A DNA stretch of 64,000 bases from Lachnospiraceae bacterium (GCA_017622845.1 JAGAQJ010000006.1:29167-93166); one strand, 5' to 3'. Positions 26,673 to 37,435 are shown, numbered from the stretch's first letter. Numbers and translations: made by a program. Notes: generated by a model not told the origin, from the letters alone.

Positions 26673-27512
26673 ATGAATAAAACGAAAAATTTTTTTGTTA
26701 TACACAATTTTAATACCGTACCGACCGATTTAATCGAGCTGTGCGAGGGTTATGTGATTTATGACTGCTCATCAGATGAAGCCGTGAAGCAGCAGCTTCG
26801 CAGTATGAATCTGAATCTGGTAGAGGTAGAGAATACCGGACATAATATTACATCATATTTTACGTATTTTGTCCAAAATTACGAGAACCTTCCTGAAGTG
26901 ATGTGCCTGCTGAAAGGAAATATGATAGGAAGGCACTGCTCGAGGGAATTTTTTGAGCAGGTTTATGACAACCAGTCCTTCACCTTTTTATATGATGAGA
27001 AGCAGTATTGGGACAGGTTTTCCAAGTATGACAGCAATAATCAGAGGAATGAAGCCGGAACGACATTTCTTGCGATGGAAAATGTATATGTAGAAAAAAA
27101 TGATTCGTGGTATGTCGAATCGCCCAACCACCCTAAGAGGTACTTTAATGATGCGGACGATTTGCTTAGGTTTATCTATAAAAAACCAATGATACCGCAG
27201 TACTTTATGTTTTCGCCGGGTGCATGCTTTATCGTGCGCCGCGAGCAGGTTTTAAGACATAGCAAAGCATTTTACAGCAATTTAAATAAAATTATGAACT
27301 ATGGAATGAATCCAAGTTTTCCTTCCGAGGCACATCAGATAGAGCGAATCCTGCCGATTCTGTTTACCTCATTTGGTGAAGTGAACGAGTGGATGGACGA
27401 TGAAAAAGCGTTTGAGGAGAAGCTGCCGGAGTGCAGCGCTTATATCCGGTATAAGTGGGAGAACCGCCCCAGACGTTTCAAGAAAATAAGACAGTTGTTG
27501 GGGCTGATATGA
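26673..27512 (+). CDS. DUF3431-like protein, possible glycosyltransferase
   Basis: The ATG at 26673 has GAGG six bases upstream and is preferred to the GTG at 26661. The 279-residue soluble protein has FFVIHNFNTVP, a block NITSYFTYFVQNYENLPEVM (near 26840-26900) reminiscent of the DUF3431 motif in which a tree-like acceptor site follows, and MFSPGACFIVRREQVL near 27208. DUF3431-type proteins are found in glycan gene clusters and are thought to be glycosyltransferase-like. No DxD triad stands out. Its stop overlaps the start of the polymerase gene by 4 bp. Confidence 0.55.
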   Translation: MNKTKNFFVIHNFNTVPTDLIELCEGYVIYDCSSDEAVKQQLRSMNLNLVEVENTGHNITSYFTYFVQNYENLPEVMCLLKGNMIGRHCSREFFEQVYDNQSFTFLYDEKQYWDRFSKYDSNNQRNEAGTTFLAMENVYVEKNDSWYVESPNHPKRYFNDADDLLRFIYKKPMIPQYFMFSPGACFIVRREQVLRHSKAFYSNLNKIMNYGMNPSFPSEAHQIERILPILFTSFGEVNEWMDDEKAFEEKLPECSAYIRYKWENRPRRFKKIRQLLGLI

Positions 27513-28684
27513 TGGAGAAAAGAAGTACGCCTGCAAAAGCAGGTCAAATATGCTTTTGGACAGGCATATTCATTGAACTGCTTATTGTTATCATTGACAA
27601 AAGTGCATATATAAATCCTTATGAAAGCATGCTGTTCCGACTGACCTTTGTGTTGTTCTGCATTAAGATTGCTATGACAAAATATTCACGCAGCGAATGG
27701 CTATGCATGATAGCAGTAGGCGGTATCGCAGCCATATCTTATTTTATCAATGAACGAGATGAGGCGGTGCGCGCTGTGGCGCTTGTAGCGGCATGCAAGG
27801 ACATTGATTTGAAGAAATTACTCACAACCATTCTTGGCATCACAGCATTAGGGAGCGTTGTCTTGTTTGTGCTGTCAGTGACAGGGATATTTGGAAGCAT
27901 TTCCGTCACGGCAAATTTCGGCAGAGGACCTTCTCCGGGGATTGTGGAGACAAGATACTGTTTTGGCATGGGACATCCTAATGCATTTCAGGGAATGCTG
28001 TTTATGATGAGCACGCTGGCGCTGTATCTCTATGCGGAAAAGATGCGGCTGGCGCATTTTGCGGCGCTTATGGGAGTGAATCTGGTTTTCTTTTTCTTTA
28101 CGGATTCCAATACGGCGATATTGGTGATGACAGCAGCCATATTAGGCGTTTTGTTTATGAAATACTGTAAACCGTTTAGCGGAAGCAAGGGAATTTATAT
28201 TGCAGGCGCGGTCTGCTTTATCATCATTGTGTTATTTTCATTATACGGGGCTTCTGCCGGAACGCAGAATGCTTTCATGCATAAGCTGGATAAGCTGTTA
28301 AACGGCAGATTCCAATATGCTTATACAATAGAACAGGCACGTCTGCAGAACTGGAGCCTTTTTGCGGATGTGGCGAATCAGGAGTATTTCGATCAGGGAT
28401 TTATCCGGCTGTTTTACTGGTATGGAATTATTCCGTCGTTGGTTTATCTGTTTGGAAATCTATACCTGATTTGGCAGGCATATCGAAAAAAGGACGACTG
28501 TCTGCTGGTGATTGTCGTCGCATATGCAGTGTATTCATTGATGGAAGCGCATCTTGTATCCGTATATCTGCTTCGAAATTATCTGCTGATATGGTTTGGA
28601 TATTATTGGTATCAGCCATTTGCGGAAAGACATCAGAAGGAGTTTCACTTCTGGCAGGTAAAGAAGCTGATAGGAAAGGCATAG
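27509..28684 (+). CDS. O-antigen-ligase/Wzy-like polysaccharide polymerase
   Basis: The start is the ATG at 27509, which overlaps the previous stop (ATGATG/TGA); earlier codons would read through the upstream gene. The 391-residue protein has about eleven membrane helices and, between the later ones, an extracytoplasmic loop with LDKLLNGRFQYAY and a QGFIRLFYWYG segment. The fingerprint GMGHPNAFQGMLFM in the middle (near 27965-28005) and the FTDSNTAILVM block are common in Wzy proteins of Gram-positive capsule loci. It would polymerise the repeat units flipped by a Wzx or ABC exporter. It is the only clear polymerase in the window. Confidence 0.72.
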   Translation: MMEKRSTPAKAGQICFWTGIFIELLIVIIDKSAYINPYESMLFRLTFVLFCIKIAMTKYSRSEWLCMIAVGGIAAISYFINERDEAVRAVALVAACKDIDLKKLLTTILGITALGSVVLFVLSVTGIFGSISVTANFGRGPSPGIVETRYCFGMGHPNAFQGMLFMMSTLALYLYAEKMRLAHFAALMGVNLVFFFFTDSNTAILVMTAAILGVLFMKYCKPFSGSKGIYIAGAVCFIIIVLFSLYGASAGTQNAFMHKLDKLLNGRFQYAYTIEQARLQNWSLFADVANQEYFDQGFIRLFYWYGIIPSLVYLFGNLYLIWQAYRKKDDCLLVIVVAYAVYSLMEAHLVSVYLLRNYLLIWFGYYWYQPFAERHQKEFHFWQVKKLIGKA

Positions 28685-28687
28685 GAT

Positions 28688-29548
28688 ATGAAATTAGTAA
28701 GTGTAGTGGTATTGTCCTATCGTTCGGCAGAAACGATAATAGAGACATTGGACAGTATTAAGAACCAAACTTATCAGAATATAGAGCTTATTGTCACAGA
28801 TGATTGTTCGCCGGACAATTCTGTGGAGGCAGCAAAAGACTGGATTGAGAGAAATCAGGGAAGCCTGAGAGCATTAAAGCTTGTAACAGCAAAGCAGAAT
28901 ACAGGCATACCCGGAAATATCAACAGGGCGCTAAAACAGGCATCAGGCGAATATGTAAAGCTGATAGCAGCAGATGATTATATGGCACCGGAGGCAATTA
29001 AGGAATATGTGGATTTTTGTGAGAAGAATCCTAAGACAATTCCGATTGCAAAGGTACACCTTTTTTCAGAGAAGGAAACAGCTTTTCCGGAAGTGCAGCA
29101 GTATTGCAGCAGATGCTATGAATTTGCACAGGTACGGGATTATAAGAAACAATATCATATGTTATTAAAACAGAACTGCATTGCGGCGCCTTCAGGTTCC
29201 TTTTACCCGATGCAGGTTATTCGGGAATGTGGGGGATACGACGAACATTATCGTTGGTTTGAGGATTATCCGATGAATCTGAAGGTCATGCATAAGGGCT
29301 ATCGCTGCGGACTGATTGATAAAGAGCTTGTATTTTACCGCATGTCGTCAGGATCCATTACTGCCTCCAGTCAGCTTCGGTTGAAAAAAACGGAGATGAA
29401 GTTCTTCTTCCGGCAGAAATTCTGGTATATGCTTGGCGCCGGAATGGGGTGGGAAGCGGTGAAGCAGTCCCGAAGCTGGATTAAAGTTCTCTTTATGAGA
29501 GAAAATTATGAGAGAAAAGTAAGCGGAAAGGAAATGTGTAAGCGATGA
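28688..29548 (+). CDS. GT2-family glycosyltransferase (paralogue of the gene at 37436)
   Basis: The 286-residue enzyme has VSVVVLSYRSAETIIETL, TDDCSPDN, NTGIPGNINRAL and the metal-binding AADDY (near 28965-28980). Its second half, GGYDEHYRWFEDYPMNLKV, SGSITASS and KKTEMKFFFRQKFWYML, is closely matched by the product of the gene at 37436, so the two are recent paralogues or the same cassette acquired twice. This one has the G+C-richer codon use of its neighbours. Its stop overlaps the next start by 4 bp. Confidence 0.87.
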   Translation: MKLVSVVVLSYRSAETIIETLDSIKNQTYQNIELIVTDDCSPDNSVEAAKDWIERNQGSLRALKLVTAKQNTGIPGNINRALKQASGEYVKLIAADDYMAPEAIKEYVDFCEKNPKTIPIAKVHLFSEKETAFPEVQQYCSRCYEFAQVRDYKKQYHMLLKQNCIAAPSGSFYPMQVIRECGGYDEHYRWFEDYPMNLKVMHKGYRCGLIDKELVFYRMSSGSITASSQLRLKKTEMKFFFRQKFWYMLGAGMGWEAVKQSRSWIKVLFMRENYERKVSGKEMCKR

Positions 29549-30747
29549 ATATAGTAATCATTCCCGCATTTTTTCAATCAAAGAACAGGCCGACCCTGGG
29601 AAGCTTTTTTCTGGAACAGGCGATAGCGCTCAAAAAAGCGGGCAATCAGGTGACAATTCTGTATTGTGATACGTATTCCGTAAAATGTGTCAAAGAATGG
29701 CTTGCCTATCAGGAGGAGCCGGCTTCTCAAATACAGGGAGTCCAGATTTATCGTGAAAGATGCTTCTGCCCCTTCAAGCATGGCATGGAAGGGTATAAGG
29801 AGGCATTTGCCAAAGGAATTGCACACCTCTGGGGAAAATATATCAAAAATCAAAGCGTGGAGATAATTCATGCACATTGCTGTGTGTGGGCAGGCTATGC
29901 TGCCATGAAGCTGTCAGAAAAGACGAAGCTTCCATATGTGATTACCGAGCATGCTACGATGTTTCAGCTTCACAGAAATGAAATCAGCAGTTCAAACAAT
30001 GACGTGATGAGAGAAGTTTTTCAAAAGGCGGCAAAGGTTATCTGCGTCAGCAGGGCATTTGCAAAGCTGTTGGGAGAATATGCAAATCATATCGAAGTGA
30101 TTGGTAATGTAGTGGACTGCGAACAGTTTCAAACCTCCAAAAACAATGCAGGCGTTCATGAAGGCTGCAGGTTTTTGACTGTCTGCTATATGGAGGAGGA
30201 AGCACAGCTCTATAAAAAAGGGATAGATGTTCTTATCAGAGCATGGGCGCAGGTAGCGCCTAAGCATCCCAAATCCGAACTTATCATCGGAGGGGGTGGA
30301 AAAGCAAAGGAAAAAGTAGTAGAATGGATAAAGGAATATCAGGTTACGGAAAGCGTAAGGCTTCCGGGCGCGTTGGAGCGTTCTGAGGTTGTGGAGCAGA
30401 TGCAGTTATGTGACTGCTTCGTGCTTCCAAGCCGGTATGAAACCTTTGGGGTTGTATATATTGAGGCGATGGCATGCGGAAAGCCGGTCATTGCTGCTGC
30501 AAACGGCGGACCGGACGATTTCGTCCATGCATTTAACGGAATATTGGTTGAACCGGAGCATGAGGAAGAATTGGTACAGGCGTTGGAGAAGATGATAGAA
30601 GCAGCCGGGCAGCAGAACTCACCATACCAGCCGGACCGGATAGCAGCTTATGTGAAAGAGAAATTTTCTTATCAGGCGATTGCAGGGCAATTGGAGGAAG
30701 TTTATAAGACAGTGATTGAACAGAGAAAATCATGGGGTGGAGCATAA
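29545..30747 (+). CDS. GT4-family glycosyltransferase
   Basis: The 400-residue GT-B enzyme has an N-terminal acceptor domain (FLEQAIALKKAGNQVTIL, EIIHAHCCVWAGYAAMKL) and a C-terminal nucleotide-sugar domain. The latter has the glycine loop ELIIGGGGKAKEKV, FVLPSRYETFGVVYIEAMACG (the E-x7-E block, near 30419-30480) and GGPDDFV. This is a standard retaining GT4. It overlaps the upstream GT2 by 4 bp and touches the downstream GT2 by 1 bp, so all three are co-translated. The donor is unknown. Confidence 0.88.
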   Translation: MNIVIIPAFFQSKNRPTLGSFFLEQAIALKKAGNQVTILYCDTYSVKCVKEWLAYQEEPASQIQGVQIYRERCFCPFKHGMEGYKEAFAKGIAHLWGKYIKNQSVEIIHAHCCVWAGYAAMKLSEKTKLPYVITEHATMFQLHRNEISSSNNDVMREVFQKAAKVICVSRAFAKLLGEYANHIEVIGNVVDCEQFQTSKNNAGVHEGCRFLTVCYMEEEAQLYKKGIDVLIRAWAQVAPKHPKSELIIGGGGKAKEKVVEWIKEYQVTESVRLPGALERSEVVEQMQLCDCFVLPSRYETFGVVYIEAMACGKPVIAAANGGPDDFVHAFNGILVEPEHEEELVQALEKMIEAAGQQNSPYQPDRIAAYVKEKFSYQAIAGQLEEVYKTVIEQRKSWGGA

Positions 30748-31511
30748 TGGATAAGGAATTTCAAAAAAATGAGGAGATTATGCAGGAATTATTCGTATCC
30801 GTATTAACACCATGTTATAACAGTGTAAAAACAATAGAAAAAACGCTCAGATGCATCGAAAATCAGACATACAAAAATATTGAATATATCATCATTGACG
30901 GCGGCTCCACAGACGGAACGCTGGAGCTGATTGAGCAGCACCGGGAGAAGCTGCCCAAGCGGTTTACACTGATTTCCGAGAAGGATAATGGTATCTATGA
31001 TGCCATGAACAAAGGAATCCGGACTGCCAAGGGGGCGTTAATCGGGATTGTCAACAGTGATGACTGGTATGAGGAGGACACAATCGAACAGGTTGTGAAA
31101 CACTATCAGGGAAATGCCTGTGAGGTCATCTATGGAATGCAGAGAACCTACCAGAATGGCAAGGAAAAGGCAGTCTTTATCTATCATCATGATTTCCTGC
31201 ATGAGCAGATGATTACACACCCGACATGCTTTGTGACAAGGACAGCGTATGAGTTACTGGGTGTTTTTGACATACAGTACCGCTCGGCGGCAGATTATGA
31301 TTTGATGCTGCGTTTTTACGAATCGGGAAAGGTCGTATTTACACCAGTACTTAGAGTGCTTTCAAATTTTCAGCTTGGCGGTATGTCAGGCAGCCAGGTT
31401 GGAGTCAGGGAAAATGCAGTCATACGCTGCCGGCGCGGTTATATGTCAAAAAAGAGATATTATTTTGTCATGATAAAAAGCCATATATATCAATGGCTTC
31501 ATAGAAAATAA
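30747..31511 (+). CDS. GT2-family glycosyltransferase
   Basis: The ATG at 30747 shares its A with the previous stop TAA, and is preferred to the in-frame ATG at 30732, which lies within the upstream gene. The 254-residue protein has LFVSVLTPCYNSVKTIEKTL, the donor-site IIDGGSTDGT, SEKDNGIYDAMNKGI and NSDDW (near 31049-31063). D-N-G-I-Y-D-A-M-N-K-G and RSAADYDLMLRF are hallmarks of a WfgS/WcaE-like group of GT2 enzymes. The sugar is unknown. Confidence 0.87.
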   Translation: MDKEFQKNEEIMQELFVSVLTPCYNSVKTIEKTLRCIENQTYKNIEYIIIDGGSTDGTLELIEQHREKLPKRFTLISEKDNGIYDAMNKGIRTAKGALIGIVNSDDWYEEDTIEQVVKHYQGNACEVIYGMQRTYQNGKEKAVFIYHHDFLHEQMITHPTCFVTRTAYELLGVFDIQYRSAADYDLMLRFYESGKVVFTPVLRVLSNFQLGGMSGSQVGVRENAVIRCRRGYMSKKRYYFVMIKSHIYQWLHRK

Positions 31512-31532
31512 GTATGAAAGAGCAATAGGAAA

Positions 31533-32669
31533 TTGAAGATAGGAATCATTTCATTAAACACAGAACCGAAAAATTTAAGCCGTTATTATAATTCACAGGC
31601 AGAAGGGCTTGCAAAGGCATTTGCAAAAGCAGGTCATGACGCAATCGTATATCATCTGGTTCCTGATTTAGAGCAGGAGTTTGAGCGTGCGCAGAGGAGC
31701 GGCATCACCGTAGAATACCGCCGCTGCAGGCATATCGGAAAGCATGCCCTTCCTGATTTTGAAAAGCTGGATAAAGAAAGGGACTGTTACATCACTGCGT
31801 CGGACAATTATCTTGCATTTGGCAGCTTTTACAGATGGTGTACGAAGAACCATATCGTGTGCCTTCCATATATTGGCGTGGTGCGAAGCAACAATGCCTC
31901 AGCATGGAAGAAAAGAATCGTTGATATGCTGTGCAATAATGTGCGGTATTATAAGAAGATACCAACAATTGTCAAGACACCTGCACTTGCAGAGTATCTA
32001 AAAAGTCAGGGCGCTTCACATAATATCCATGTCATACCGGTGGGGCTTGACACAGAGCTTCTGCGGCAGGATTATGCAGAGTATGACAAGCAGGAACTTA
32101 AGAGAACATGGGGATATTCTGATGAGGATAAAGTCCTCCTTTATGTAGGACGCATGACCGCGGAAAAGCAGCCTGTGAAAATGATACAGCTTTTTGGAAG
32201 GCTGTATGAAAAGGATAAACACTATCGTCTGCTGATGGTCGGACAAGGGGAACTGCTCGAAAGCGTCCGGCAGGAGATAAAAAACTGTTGTCTGGAACAG
32301 GCAGTCACAATTCATGAAAAAGTACCCAATGACAAAATGTGGGAGCTGTACCGCCTGTCAGACTGCTTTGTGAATCTGAATACGCATGAGATTTTCGGTA
32401 TGGCGATTCTTGAGGCGATGTATTATGAAAATACGGTAGTGGCGCTTGATGCGCCGGGACCGGCTCTGATTATTGAAGATAAGAAATCTGGCTATATCTG
32501 TTATTCAGACGAGGAGTTGCTTTGCAGGATAAGCAATCCCCATAAATCACTGATAGGAGCTGAGGCAAAGCGGCGCGTCATGGAGACCTTTACATGGGAT
32601 AAATCAATCGAAAAATTTATGAAGATTATTCCTGGGATAATGAAGGACAGAGCTGCTGAAGGAGTGTAA
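31533..32669 (+). CDS. GT4-family glycosyltransferase
   Basis: The only start that gives the normal GT4 N-terminus ([11 protein letters not shown]) is a TTG at 31533, with AATAGGA just before it; the upstream frames are closed by stops. The 378-residue protein has the C-terminal nucleotide-binding domain [32 protein letters not shown], and the E-x7-E block [15 protein letters not shown] (near 32383-32425). The variant YEN in place of the usual CG-x-PV is mildly unusual. It lies 21 bp after the GT2 gene and 3 bp before the sulfatase-fold gene. The rare start codon may lower its expression. Confidence 0.82.
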   Translation: MKIGIISLNTEPKNLSRYYNSQAEGLAKAFAKAGHDAIVYHLVPDLEQEFERAQRSGITVEYRRCRHIGKHALPDFEKLDKERDCYITASDNYLAFGSFYRWCTKNHIVCLPYIGVVRSNNASAWKKRIVDMLCNNVRYYKKIPTIVKTPALAEYLKSQGASHNIHVIPVGLDTELLRQDYAEYDKQELKRTWGYSDEDKVLLYVGRMTAEKQPVKMIQLFGRLYEKDKHYRLLMVGQGELLESVRQEIKNCCLEQAVTIHEKVPNDKMWELYRLSDCFVNLNTHEIFGMAILEAMYYENTVVALDAPGPALIIEDKKSGYICYSDEELLCRISNPHKSLIGAEAKRRVMETFTWDKSIEKFMKIIPGIMKDRAAEGV

Positions 32670-32672
32670 AAA

Positions 32673-34694
32673 ATGAGGAGATATGAAAAAATAAAGGGGA
32701 TATTTTATATATTCAGTCTGGTACTGGCGTTGTTATCTGTATATAATATTTTAATTGGTATAGGAGATGAAACACTATTTTCCGGTTTTACTATCGCCAG
32801 AAGCGGAAATATTGCAGCTTATATATTGATTGCAGTAATTTCCATCATAGCCGGAAGCATGATAGCAGTGAAATTAAAGAAGCATCAAGCCGGCGATTAT
32901 ATAAGATACGCATCAGCATACTTTTTTCTCCTTTTGCTTTTTGAATACATTATATGGGGCAAAATTGATAACACGCAGCTTTTTATTACGATTCTTTTGT
33001 GTGACCTTGTATCAATATTGCCATTTTTCATGGAAAAGAGAGGAAAACTTACAAAGAGCGCGGATTTTGGCTGGAAGGATTGGAAAGAGCTGCTTCCGTA
33101 TTTTTTATTATGGTTCGTTTTAACGGCAATACGGATACCGTTTGAACTTTATATGAATAATTTAGGCGACTTCCAGTTTATGTTTTGGTATTATGCCGCA
33201 GTGCTTATATTGTGCAGTGTGATGGTTTTGGCATGCATCGATATCCTAAGTGTATTTTTACTTAGTAAAAGACAGGCAGAGTTTGCGGCAGTTATGATAT
33301 TTGCCTTCTCGTTTATGGGATATCTGCAGGAAATGATTTTAAACAGAGGTCTGAATGTATTAAACGGAGACAAACAGGTGTGGGACAGGCAGACCGTGAT
33401 TATCAACACATTAATATGGGTAATCGGCATTGCGGCAATTTTCTTTTTCTCCATAAAATATAAGAAAGTGAAAAAGCTGTATTTGATTGTAAGCGTATAT
33501 ATCTGCTTTATTCAGATAATCACGTCAGCTGTTTTGGTTGTTACAGGAGACACGAATAATGAAGCGGCATTTAAAACATTTACAAAAGAAGGTTCTTTGG
33601 AGCTGAATGAGAATGATAATATTATTGTATTTGTTTTAGACAGGTGTGATACTTCATATATCTATGAGATTGCAGAGGAAACCCCTGACTTCTTTGAACC
33701 CTTGAAGGATTTTACCTTTTATCCCAATAATACCTGTGAGTTTGCAAATACGCGAAATGCAGTTCCTTATATGCTTACAGGAACAAAATACAATGGCGGA
33801 AAAATGTCAGGGTATCCTGTATATGCTTGGGACAACAGCAGCTTTCTGCAGCTGGTTTATGACAGCGGGTACAATATTGCCATGTATACAGATGAAGATT
33901 ACGTAGAAGAGCCTTACCGTGGAAATATCCTCAATTATGACGCGGATGTGAAACAAAAATGTAAGGGAATAGATACCTTTCATCAGCTAATGGCATGCTC
34001 GAAGTACAGGATAGCGCCAATTATCATAAAAAACAGGTATCAGTATAATGGGCGTGATATCGATAATCTGATTGATGATAACGGCACATGGACAATTAAT
34101 GATGATTATCCGTATTATTGTTCCCTGAAGGAACAGGGACTTTCCGTCAGCGAAACATATAAAGGGAAAGGAACATTTTACTTTTATCATTTCTGGGGCT
34201 CACACAGTCCGACGAACTGGTCGTCTGATATGAAGCCTGTGAAATCGGACAGTGTTTCAGAGGCAGAGCAGACAAAGGCTGCATTTCAAATGCTTTATGA
34301 ATACATTGCAGATATGAAGCAGTTAGAGAAATATAATGATGCAACGATTATTATAACAGCCGATCATGGAAAACAGCTTTCATCAGATTATTATCTGGAA
34401 AACGGAATTGTGGACAGAACGACGATTCCGGTTCTTTTCGTAAAATATGCCGATGATACGCATGATGAAATCAGAGTAAACGAAGCTCCGGTGTCTCAGG
34501 AGGAATTGATACCGACCCTTTTGTCTGCAATGGGAGTTGATTATACAGATTACGGAAGAACCTTTGAGGAAATAGGCTTACAGGAAGACAGAGCCAGAAG
34601 ATATGAGAGCGGTGCCGGACCTATATTTGAAATTAAAGGTGATGCGAGAAATAAAGAGAGCTGGCAGATTGCAGATTATGCCGATTATGAATAG
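32673..34694 (+). CDS. Membrane sulfatase-fold transferase (phospho-alcohol transferase-like)
   Basis: The 673-residue protein has an N-terminal membrane domain of about eight helices (to near 33550) and a C-terminal alkaline-phosphatase-superfamily domain outside the cell. Catalytic features are VFVLDRCD (first metal site), [12 protein letters not shown] with the probable Thr nucleophile (near 33745-33780), HFWGSHSP (near 34190-34210) and TADHGK (near 34360-34380). LtaS-like and EptA-like enzymes with this plan move phosphoglycerol or phosphoethanolamine from phospholipid to glycans. It probably decorates the glycan made by this locus. It is not closely similar to the LtaS-like gene at 42473. 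Confidence 0.72.
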   Translation: MRRYEKIKGIFYIFSLVLALLSVYNILIGIGDETLFSGFTIARSGNIAAYILIAVISIIAGSMIAVKLKKHQAGDYIRYASAYFFLLLLFEYIIWGKIDNTQLFITILLCDLVSILPFFMEKRGKLTKSADFGWKDWKELLPYFLLWFVLTAIRIPFELYMNNLGDFQFMFWYYAAVLILCSVMVLACIDILSVFLLSKRQAEFAAVMIFAFSFMGYLQEMILNRGLNVLNGDKQVWDRQTVIINTLIWVIGIAAIFFFSIKYKKVKKLYLIVSVYICFIQIITSAVLVVTGDTNNEAAFKTFTKEGSLELNENDNIIVFVLDRCDTSYIYEIAEETPDFFEPLKDFTFYPNNTCEFANTRNAVPYMLTGTKYNGGKMSGYPVYAWDNSSFLQLVYDSGYNIAMYTDEDYVEEPYRGNILNYDADVKQKCKGIDTFHQLMACSKYRIAPIIIKNRYQYNGRDIDNLIDDNGTWTINDDYPYYCSLKEQGLSVSETYKGKGTFYFYHFWGSHSPTNWSSDMKPVKSDSVSEAEQTKAAFQMLYEYIADMKQLEKYNDATIIITADHGKQLSSDYYLENGIVDRTTIPVLFVKYADDTHDEIRVNEAPVSQEELIPTLLSAMGVDYTDYGRTFEEIGLQEDRARRYESGAGPIFEIKGDARNKESWQIADYADYE

Positions 34695-34756
34695 GGAGAT
34701 ACAGCAGTAACACGATTTTATTTCAGATTTGGAAAAATAATAAAAGAGGTATAGAA

Positions 34757-35857
34757 ATGCAGATAAAATGTAATGTCCTGGACAGGCAGTTTCAGATGTA
34801 TCAAAGGGAATACGAGGAGGCAGCGCTTCGTGTGCTTCGCTCCGGCTGGTATGTGCTGGGGAAGGAAGTAGAGCAGTTTGAAGAAGAATTTGCAGCATAT
34901 ACAGGAAGGAAGTATTGCGTAGGCTTAAATTCCGGTCTGGACGCACTGATTATGTCGGTGCGTGCACTTGGCATCGGCGCAGGCGACGAGGTCATCGTGC
35001 AGGCGAATACGTACATTGCTACGGTGCTTGGCATTACGGAAAACGGCGCAACGCCTGTCTTTGTCGAGCCGGATATGTATTTTAATACGGATGCGGATCA
35101 GCTTGAAGAAGCGATTACAGATAAAACAAAGGCTATTATGGTTACGCATTTATATGGACAGGCAAGCAATATGGGACAGATAGCAGAAATTGCCGATAGA
35201 CATAAGCTTGCGGTAATTGAAGACTGTGCACAGTCGCATGGAGCCTGCTTTCATGGAAAAATGACAGGAAGCTTTGGAATATCAGGGTGCTTCAGCTTTT
35301 ACCCGACCAAAAATCTCGGCGCTTTTGGCGACGCAGGGGCAGTTGTGACAGATGATAAGGAATTTGCAGACAAGATTCGCATGATGCGCAATTACGGAAG
35401 CAGAATCAAGTATCATAATGAGATAGAGGGAATCAATTCCAGACTCGACGAGATGCAGGCAGCCCTGCTTCGCGTGAAGCTGTCGCATTTGGGCGAGCTG
35501 AATCAGGAAAGAGTTGTACTGGCAGAACGATATACAAAAGGGATTACGAACGACAAGATAGTGAAGCCTCAAACCAGGGAAGGAGCGGACAGCATCTTCC
35601 ATCAATATGTCATTCGGTGCAAGGACAGAGACAGGCTTCAAAAATTTCTGGCGGAGCATGAAATCCAGACACAGATACATTACCCGGTACCGCCGCATCT
35701 GGCAGAATGCTACAGACGTTTAGGGCACAAGGCTGGAGAGTATCCGATTACGGAGGCATACGCGAACGAAGTCCTAAGCCTGCCGATTTACACAGGAATG
35801 ACGTGGGAAGAACAGGATTATGTGATGGAGTGGCTGAATCAGTTCTATGGTATATGA
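34757..35857 (+). CDS. DegT/DnrJ/EryC1-family sugar aminotransferase (FdtB-like)
   Basis: The 366-residue PLP enzyme is complete: [19 protein letters not shown] for phosphate binding, [11 protein letters not shown] with the Asp that contacts the pyridine ring, and [15 protein letters not shown] with the Schiff-base Lys185. Members with this N-terminus ([14 protein letters not shown]) include FdtB and QdtB, which aminate the 3-keto sugar made from dTDP-4-keto-6-deoxyglucose. The next gene is a FdtA/WxcM-like cupin, and a FemAB-type acyltransferase gene follows, which fits a route to a dTDP-3-acylamino-3,6-dideoxyhexose. The RmlA/RmlB enzymes needed to make the precursor are not in this window. 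Confidence 0.87.
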   Translation: MQIKCNVLDRQFQMYQREYEEAALRVLRSGWYVLGKEVEQFEEEFAAYTGRKYCVGLNSGLDALIMSVRALGIGAGDEVIVQANTYIATVLGITENGATPVFVEPDMYFNTDADQLEEAITDKTKAIMVTHLYGQASNMGQIAEIADRHKLAVIEDCAQSHGACFHGKMTGSFGISGCFSFYPTKNLGAFGDAGAVVTDDKEFADKIRMMRNYGSRIKYHNEIEGINSRLDEMQAALLRVKLSHLGELNQERVVLAERYTKGITNDKIVKPQTREGADSIFHQYVIRCKDRDRLQKFLAEHEIQTQIHYPVPPHLAECYRRLGHKAGEYPITEAYANEVLSLPIYTGMTWEEQDYVMEWLNQFYGI

Positions 35858-35881
35858 AAAGAATAATGCGAGGTGAATAAT

Positions 35882-36289
35882 ATGATAGATCAGTGCAAAC
35901 TTATAGAATTTCCTCAAAATGGAGATGAGAGAGGACATCTTGTAATCGTGGAAGGAAATCAGGATATACCGTTTGAAATAAAGCGTGTTTTTTATATCTA
36001 TGGATCTAATAAGGATGTAATCCGCGGCAGACATGCAAACTATAATTCAGAATTTGTCTTAATTAATGTTGCAGGAACCTCGAAAGTTAAGGTAGATGAT
36101 GGAACGAATCAAAAGATATTTAACCTTGACAGACCACATATCGGAATCTATCTTCCTAAGCTTGTGTGGAAGGATATGTATGATTTTTCAGATGACTCTG
36201 TGCTTTTGTGCCTTGCAAGCGAGCACTATGATGCGAAGGAATATATTAGAGATTATGCTACATATCTTGAGATTATGGGCAAGCGATAG
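35882..36289 (+). CDS. WxcM/FdtA-like sugar ketoisomerase cupin
   Basis: The ATG at 35882 has GAGGTG six bases upstream and is preferred to the GTG at 35873. The 135-residue product is a single cupin with the FdtA pattern: FPQNGDERGHLVIVEG, IKRVFYIYG, then VIRGRHANYNSEFVLINVAG, and LVWKDMYDFSDDSVLLCLAS. FdtA and QdtA isomerise dTDP-4-keto-6-deoxyglucose to the 3-keto sugar. Canonical FdtA has RGxHAH at the active site. Here the second His is Asn, so isomerase activity is uncertain, though this variant may be typical of a WxcM subgroup. The aminotransferase gene lies 24 bp upstream. Confidence 0.78.
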   Translation: MIDQCKLIEFPQNGDERGHLVIVEGNQDIPFEIKRVFYIYGSNKDVIRGRHANYNSEFVLINVAGTSKVKVDDGTNQKIFNLDRPHIGIYLPKLVWKDMYDFSDDSVLLCLASEHYDAKEYIRDYATYLEIMGKR

Positions 36290-36386
36290 CTTTAAGGTAT
36301 GTACAAAAGCCTTGTTAGGATTGAAATTATAGAGTAGAATAAACTATGCAGATATTCACAACGAGAAGAAAAAGTGGGAGCAGGGA

Positions 36387-37382
36387 ATGGAAATAGTAAG
36401 ATATCAGGATTCTTTTGAAAAAGCATGGGATCGATTTATAGATAAGGACAGCATTAATGGTACTTTATTACAAACGAGAAGGTTTCTGAATTATCATGAG
36501 GAAGGCAGGTTTGAAGATTATTCTCTTTTGGTTATGAAAGGGAGCAATATTGTGGCAGTAATTCCAGGAAACTGTGTGATAGAGGAAGGAAAAAAAATAT
36601 TTTACTCTCACCAAGGGAGTACATTTGGGGGGATTATTGTCGGTAGACAATATAAAAAGATATCCGATATAGAGGTAATTATTGATTTATTTGAGCAGTA
36701 TTTGGAAAACCAATCATTTAATGAAATTATACTGAAGCAGACAAGCGAGCTTTATTCCGATGATGAGTTTGAAATGCTTTACTATATGCTTTTTACAAGA
36801 GGATATCAGTCAATGCTGGAGGTTGGATATTATATTGACCTTAAGAAAATAATTCCTGATGCAATTGAAAAGTCCTTTAGTGAATCAAGGCGGAGACATT
36901 ATAAAAGCTCCCTAAAGAATTCGTTATCGTTTCGAGAATTAAAGTCAGAGGAGGAAATTCGAAGTTTTTATCAGATATTATTGAATAATATGACGAAGTT
37001 TAATACGAAACCCATTCATACTTGTAAGGAATTATTGGACTTATATCAAAATAGAATTTCTGAATCTATAAGATTTTTCGGTGTTTTTGAACAGAAAGAA
37101 ATAGTTGCAGGTTCGATGGTATTTGACTTTCATCAAAAGGTATTTCATACCCAATATTTAGCATCTAATCAGGAAAAATTACAATTATATCCAAACGAGT
37201 TTTTATATTATTCTTTGATTGAGAAGGCGATTATGGATAAGTATCCATATATTTCCTTTGGAACTGCGACTTTGGAGCATGGCAAAGTCTTAAACAAATC
37301 ATTGGCGCAATTTAAGGAAGGATTCGGAACAAAACAGTATGTAAATTATACATTTTGTAAAAATTCTCCATTTGATTCTTAA
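36387..37382 (+). CDS. GNAT/FemAB-like acyltransferase
   Basis: The 331-residue soluble protein has two GNAT-like halves, as in FemAB and the related Pfam group Acetyltransf_6: ISGTLLQT-type start (NGTLLQTRRFLNYH), SHQGSTFGGIIV, SFSESRRRHYKSSLKNSL in the middle, and SMVFDFHQKVFHTQYLAS followed by YPNEFLYYSLIEKAI. It lies after the aminotransferase and cupin genes, so the simplest reading is that it acylates the amino sugar they make. Amino-acid transfer to a cell-wall precursor is the alternative. From here on the codon use becomes clearly more AT-rich. The ATG has GGGAGCAGGG upstream. Confidence 0.68.
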   Translation: MEIVRYQDSFEKAWDRFIDKDSINGTLLQTRRFLNYHEEGRFEDYSLLVMKGSNIVAVIPGNCVIEEGKKIFYSHQGSTFGGIIVGRQYKKISDIEVIIDLFEQYLENQSFNEIILKQTSELYSDDEFEMLYYMLFTRGYQSMLEVGYYIDLKKIIPDAIEKSFSESRRRHYKSSLKNSLSFRELKSEEEIRSFYQILLNNMTKFNTKPIHTCKELLDLYQNRISESIRFFGVFEQKEIVAGSMVFDFHQKVFHTQYLASNQEKLQLYPNEFLYYSLIEKAIMDKYPYISFGTATLEHGKVLNKSLAQFKEGFGTKQYVNYTFCKNSPFDS

Positions 37383-37435
37383 AAATCTAAAAATAGTGGC
37401 AATAATAATGATGCATAAAGGAAAAATGAAATAAC

